Below are positions 5,812-8,909 of a stretch of 8,909 bases of DNA, piece after piece. Below the pieces are notes generated by a model, which saw only the letters and a list, made by a program, of their open reading frames with translations, searched no databases and had not been told where the DNA came from. A program made the translations under genes and the position numbers. The stretch comes from Gammaproteobacteria bacterium (lineage in GTDB: Bacteria; Pseudomonadota; Gammaproteobacteria; BMS3Bbin11): contig DAOVWW010000042.1 of the NCBI GenBank assembly GCA_030636465.1, positions 1 to 8,909 on the forward strand. The letters are read 5' to 3'. The stretch's first letter is position 1; each line of letters begins with the position of its first letter.

Positions 5812-6647
5812 TAAGCAAAATTCCGCATAAATTGTGGCACCGCCTGCGCGGCCTGGTGGATGTCATTATTATAATATTTTGTCTCTATGTCGACTTTCCT
5901 GTTTTCTGTTGCCTTATTTCCCTTCAATGCCATGCTCGCACTCCACCATCCTGATGGATAGGTGCATTGCGGGAAAAACAGACTGGTTACACTTTTATAG
6001 CCAACATTTACCATGCGCGACTGCATGCTTTCAATCAAACTCTTATGGAATAACGGGGATTCACTCTGGGCAATCATAATGCCATCATCAGCCAATGCAT
6101 TAAAACAGGCACGATAAAAATCTTCTGAATAGAGTCTTGCTGCCTGACCCACCGGATCGACTGAATCGATGATTATAAGGTCATAACTGTCAGCTTCAGC
6201 ATTCTCAACAAATTCCACACCGTCGGTAAAGCTTAATACCGCACGGCTATCATTATTCGATTCACATAAATCTGGAAAATACTTTTCTGAAGCACGGGTC
6301 ACTGCCTCATCCAGATCAACCTGGTGTACATGATTAACATCCTGATGTTTGAGTACTTCACGTAAACAGCCACAATCTCCGCCGCCTATAATTAATACTC
6401 GCTTCGGATTCGGGTGGGAATACAGAGCCGGGTGGGTCATCATTTCATGGTAAATGAAGTTGTCTCGATCGGTTAGCATGATACAGCCATCCAGCAACAT
6501 TAATTTTCCAAATGCCGTTGTCTGATAAACTTCCAGGGACTGGAACTCGGTTTGCTCCTGATGTAATTTTTCTGAAACCTCAAGAGACAGTGCGCAACCG
6601 TCCTCAGGATAAATTTCCGTGAACCATTTATCAGTATTTAATTTCAT
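5811..6647 (-). CDS. speE: Polyamine aminopropyltransferase (spermidine synthase) SpeE
   Basis: SpeE transfers the aminopropyl group from decarboxylated S-adenosylmethionine to putrescine, giving spermidine and methylthioadenosine in the cytoplasm. The 278-residue protein has the family order. An N-terminal strand domain contains AFGKLMLLDG and RDNFIYHEMMTH. A Rossmann nucleotide-binding loop GGGDCGCLREV is at 88-98, an acidic VDLDEAV is at 110-116 (usually VEID), and the catalytic-loop motif IIDSVDPVG is at 159-167. The C-terminal YYNNDIHQAAQAVPQFM matches the E. coli enzyme's YYNPAIHTAAFALPQ region. The loop has Cys where E. coli has Gly (GGGDG), a variant that I believe occurs in other bacterial SpeE proteins. 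It is divergent from speA and probably shares a transcript with the downstream gene at 4923. No good ribosome binding site is visible. Confidence 0.95.
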   Translation of the reverse strand: MKLNTDKWFTEIYPEDGCALSLEVSEKLHQEQTEFQSLEVYQTTAFGKLMLLDGCIMLTDRDNFIYHEMMTHPALYSHPNPKRVLIIGGGDCGCLREVLKHQDVNHVHQVDLDEAVTRASEKYFPDLCESNNDSRAVLSFTDGVEFVENAEADSYDLIIIDSVDPVGQAARLYSEDFYRACFNALADDGIMIAQSESPLFHKSLIESMQSRMVNVGYKSVTSLFFPQCTYPSGWWSASMALKGNKATENRKVDIETKYYNNDIHQAAQAVPQFMRNFA

Positions 6648-6762
6648 TCAGGCAGCCAACAATCGAAAACAGAAAACAGGGCATCCATTATAACCGTTAT
6701 TCCATGATAATATTACCAAATTCTTATTAAGGTCATCTCAACATACACAAGGTTTCTGCCTC
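6648..6762. promoter_or_regulatory. Divergent promoter region speE/speA
   Basis: This 115-bp AT-rich stretch lies between the divergent speE and speA starts. On the minus strand a perfect -10 hexamer TATAAT (6692-6687) would place transcription start about 33 nt before the speE ATG. The sequence 17 bp upstream of it (TAATAT) is a poor -35. On the plus strand AAGG lies 10 nt before the speA ATG, and the speA promoter cannot be fixed with confidence. A small GAAAACA direct repeat (about 6665-6678) is also present. No riboswitch is recognised. Confidence 0.45.
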
Positions 6763-8640
6763 ATGTCAGACTGGAGTCATAATAAATCTCTGCAAGCCTA
6801 CAACATAAAACGTTGGGGTAACGACTATTTTAATATCTCCTCCTCGGGCCACATGCTGGTAGCAGGTAATAACAGTAAACATAATATTGATCTTATTGAA
6901 GTCGCTGAACTGGCACAACAATCCGGCCTGTCTTTACCATTATTAGCCCGCTTTCCCCGAATCATCCATCAGCGTGTAAACGAACTATGCCTGGCCTTTG
7001 ACCTGGCGCTCAGTTCGGCAGGTGTTGATGCAAGATATACCCCGGTCTATCCGATCAAGGTTAACCAGAACCGTAATGTCGTTGAGGAAATACTTAATAC
7101 AGCCAGCGGCAGGGCCGGACTTGAAGCGGGCAGTAAACCCGAACTACTGACAGTACTTGCCCTGTCTAACCCAGGCGGAACAATCGTTTGTAATGGTTAC
7201 AAAGACCGTGACTATATACGCCTTGCTCTAGCAGGTTTACGTATGGGCTTACGTGTATACCTGGTTATAGAAAAACTATCTGAATTAAAACTTATCATCA
7301 ACGAATGCAAGATTCATAATATAAATCCACTCATTGGTGTACGCCTGAAACTTGCGTCTATCGCCAGTGGTAAATGGCAAAACTCAGGCGGAGATCGATC
7401 AAAATTTGGGCTCAATTCAACACAGCTACTCTCTGCTATAGACCAACTTGAGTCTGCCGGCATGCTCAGCAGTCTGGAGCTACTACACATACACCTGGGC
7501 TCACAAATATCCAACATACGGGATATACAGACAGGCATGGGTGAGGCCGCTCAGTTTCTGCAGCAACTGTCGAACATGAATATCAACATTAAGGTCGTTG
7601 ATGTCGGTGGTGGTCTCGGTGTCGATTATGAGGGGACAGCCAGCCGCAGCGATTGCTCCGTTAATTATGATGTCACGGAATATGCCAATACGATTATAAA
7701 GTCTCTGCTAAATGTCTGCACTCAGCACAAAATAAACATGCCGGATATTTTCAGTGAATCTGGTCGCGCCCTGGTTGCTCATCACGCCGTGTTAATTACC
7801 AATGTCACTGAAGTTGAAAAACATGATCTCAATCTAACTGCAGCAGGCAAAAATAATAAAGATTCACTTAATAAATTTATAATGCTTAACCGGGCCCTTG
7901 ATCAAGGGCATTCACTGCGTGAGGTATATGATGATTTACATGACGCCCTGCAAGATATTCAACATAAATTCAATCAGGGTTTAATTGATCTTGATGAAAG
8001 AGCAAAAGCAGAGCAGTCTTACTACCAACTCTGCTCTACACTGCATCAGCGCATCGACCCTGCTAATGCCTCATTACAACCTGTCTTAACCAGGTTGAAC
8101 GAGATTCTGGCCGACAAAGTGTTCTGTAATTTTTCACTATTCCAGTCTATGCCTGACATCTGGGCGATTGATCAGATATTTCCTATCGTTCCTTTACAAC
8201 GGCTCAACGAAAAACCAGACCGCCGTGCAATCCTACATGACCTGACCTGTGACTCAGATGGACGAATTGATCTTTATGTCGATCAACACGGTATAGCAAA
8301 CACCCTTGCTCTGCATGATATAAAAGCAAACGAAAAATATTTACTGGGTTTTTTCATGGTAGGCGCTTACCAGGAAACGCTGGGAGATATACATAACCTT
8401 TTTGGTGACACCGCTTCTGCCAATGTCATTCTAAATGAAGACGGTAGCATACGCCTTGAGCAGCTCTATCATGGCGAAGATGTAGATCAACTACTAAGCC
8501 GTGTAGAATATGACCCGGCTGTGATAAGACAGCAAATCCTGGATAAAGCACGGGCCTCAAACCTGACAGAAGATGAAGGCGAGGAATTAATGGCTGAATT
8601 ACAAACTACTCTGCAGGCGTACAGTTACCTGATACATTAA
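6763..8640 (+). CDS. speA: Biosynthetic arginine decarboxylase SpeA
   Basis: SpeA decarboxylates L-arginine to agmatine using pyridoxal phosphate, the first step of the arginine route to putrescine. The 625-residue protein is slightly shorter than E. coli SpeA (about 658) but full length for many proteobacterial forms. Visible elements are the PLP lysine Lys99 in YPIKVNQ, the HIHLGSQ motif at 242-248, the phosphate-binding glycine loop VGGGLGVDYEG at 281-291, SESGRALVAHH at 331-341, the active-site Cys496 in CDSDG contributed across the dimer, and GAYQETLGDIHNLFGD near the end. The N-terminal WGNDYF pattern matches the family start. It is divergent from speE and converges on speD with 32 bp between stops. 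Agmatine must be processed by an enzyme encoded elsewhere. Confidence 0.97.
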   Translation: MSDWSHNKSLQAYNIKRWGNDYFNISSSGHMLVAGNNSKHNIDLIEVAELAQQSGLSLPLLARFPRIIHQRVNELCLAFDLALSSAGVDARYTPVYPIKVNQNRNVVEEILNTASGRAGLEAGSKPELLTVLALSNPGGTIVCNGYKDRDYIRLALAGLRMGLRVYLVIEKLSELKLIINECKIHNINPLIGVRLKLASIASGKWQNSGGDRSKFGLNSTQLLSAIDQLESAGMLSSLELLHIHLGSQISNIRDIQTGMGEAAQFLQQLSNMNINIKVVDVGGGLGVDYEGTASRSDCSVNYDVTEYANTIIKSLLNVCTQHKINMPDIFSESGRALVAHHAVLITNVTEVEKHDLNLTAAGKNNKDSLNKFIMLNRALDQGHSLREVYDDLHDALQDIQHKFNQGLIDLDERAKAEQSYYQLCSTLHQRIDPANASLQPVLTRLNEILADKVFCNFSLFQSMPDIWAIDQIFPIVPLQRLNEKPDRRAILHDLTCDSDGRIDLYVDQHGIANTLALHDIKANEKYLLGFFMVGAYQETLGDIHNLFGDTASANVILNEDGSIRLEQLYHGEDVDQLLSRVEYDPAVIRQQILDKARASNLTEDEGEELMAELQTTLQAYSYLIH

Positions 8641-8672
8641 TACAACAGACCAGGGAGTCCTTATTAATCAGG

Positions 8673-8909
8673 TTAGTTACTTGAGACCAACATTGGCTTA
8701 TGCCGGACAGGACCATCTTTTGGATCCATCATATCAACCTGACCACGATGCAGTTCCATAGTTGAGACCTGTGCTGACTGCAGAGTATCACGCAGATAAT
8801 TGAAAGCCGTTTCAGATGAAACCGTATCACCGCAGGTAAACAAATCTACAGCGGCATAACCGTATTCAGGCCAGGTATGTATAGACAGATGGCTTTCGGC
8901 AATTATCAC
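8673..8909 (-). CDS. speD: S-adenosylmethionine decarboxylase proenzyme SpeD, partial (N-terminal part beyond the right edge)
   Basis: SpeD decarboxylates S-adenosylmethionine to give the aminopropyl donor used by SpeE. Only the C-terminal 78 codons are in the window. The first is GTG at 8907-8909, read here as an internal valine, because the family's N-terminal part should lie beyond the edge. The visible part begins just before the self-cleavage site in AESHLS. Cleavage before the Ser would create the pyruvoyl cofactor on the alpha chain. The run [19 protein letters not shown] that follows, with its catalytic-type Cys, is the class 1B signature (as in Thermotoga SpeD) and not the class 1A pattern of E. 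coli. The C-terminal end contains [14 protein letters not shown]. It is convergent with speA, and together with speE forms a polyamine cluster. Confidence 0.95.
   Translation of the reverse strand: MIIAESHLSIHTWPEYGYAAVDLFTCGDTVSSETAFNYLRDTLQSAQVSTMELHRGQVDMMDPKDGPVRHKPMLVSSN

Noticed and set aside
8641..8672. Possible bidirectional terminator between speA and speD
   Set aside because: I found no stable inverted repeat with a T-run in these 32 bp, so no terminator is called.
8907..8909. GTG at the window edge as the speD start
   Set aside because: The codon sits immediately before the conserved self-cleavage site. The proenzyme needs its N-terminal chain upstream, so this is an internal valine of a truncated gene.

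Overview
The window looks like a chromosomal stretch of a gammaproteobacterium with moderate GC. The nudE and yrfG products resemble the E. coli proteins closely, apaG is close to the E. coli form, and the polyamine genes are of the arginine decarboxylase type. No species can be named from the sequence alone. Most of the window is housekeeping. There are no transposases, tRNAs, rRNAs, CRISPR arrays or phage genes.

Layout. Positions 1-68 hold a heptanucleotide tandem array that runs off the left edge and stops next to the stop codon of the first gene. Positions 75-2513 (minus strand) carry a tightly overlapping three-gene operon, transcribed nudE, then cysQ, then an exported protein with two thioredoxin folds. 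A 68-bp divergent region with a perfect 14-bp palindrome separates nudE from yrfG. The plus-strand run 2582-4926 holds yrfG (GMP/IMP nucleotidase), apaG, an exported SIMPL-domain protein and a small exported protein of unknown function. This run ends tail to tail with a minus-strand gene for a Met/Gly-rich exported protein, and the two stop codons share one CTAG. That gene lies 12 bp downstream of speE (minus strand). Across a 115-bp divergent promoter region is speA (plus strand), which converges on a speD cut by the right edge.

How the genes fit together. The left half is a nucleotide-salvage and clean-up neighbourhood. NudE hydrolyses ADP-ribose-type and dinucleotide compounds, CysQ removes PAP (3',5'-bisphosphoadenosine, the by-product of sulfate assimilation), and YrfG dephosphorylates IMP/GMP. 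ApaG is classically linked to the diadenosine-polyphosphate hydrolase ApaH, which is not in the window. The right half is a polyamine block. SpeA makes agmatine from arginine, SpeD makes decarboxylated S-adenosylmethionine, and SpeE transfers the aminopropyl group to putrescine. The agmatine-to-putrescine step (SpeB or AguA/AguB) is not in the window.

The least explained parts are the Met-rich protein behind speE, the small exported protein at 4540-4926, the tandem-thioredoxin protein, the heptamer array, and the palindrome between nudE and yrfG. I did not see convincing evidence for a wholly new multi-gene system.
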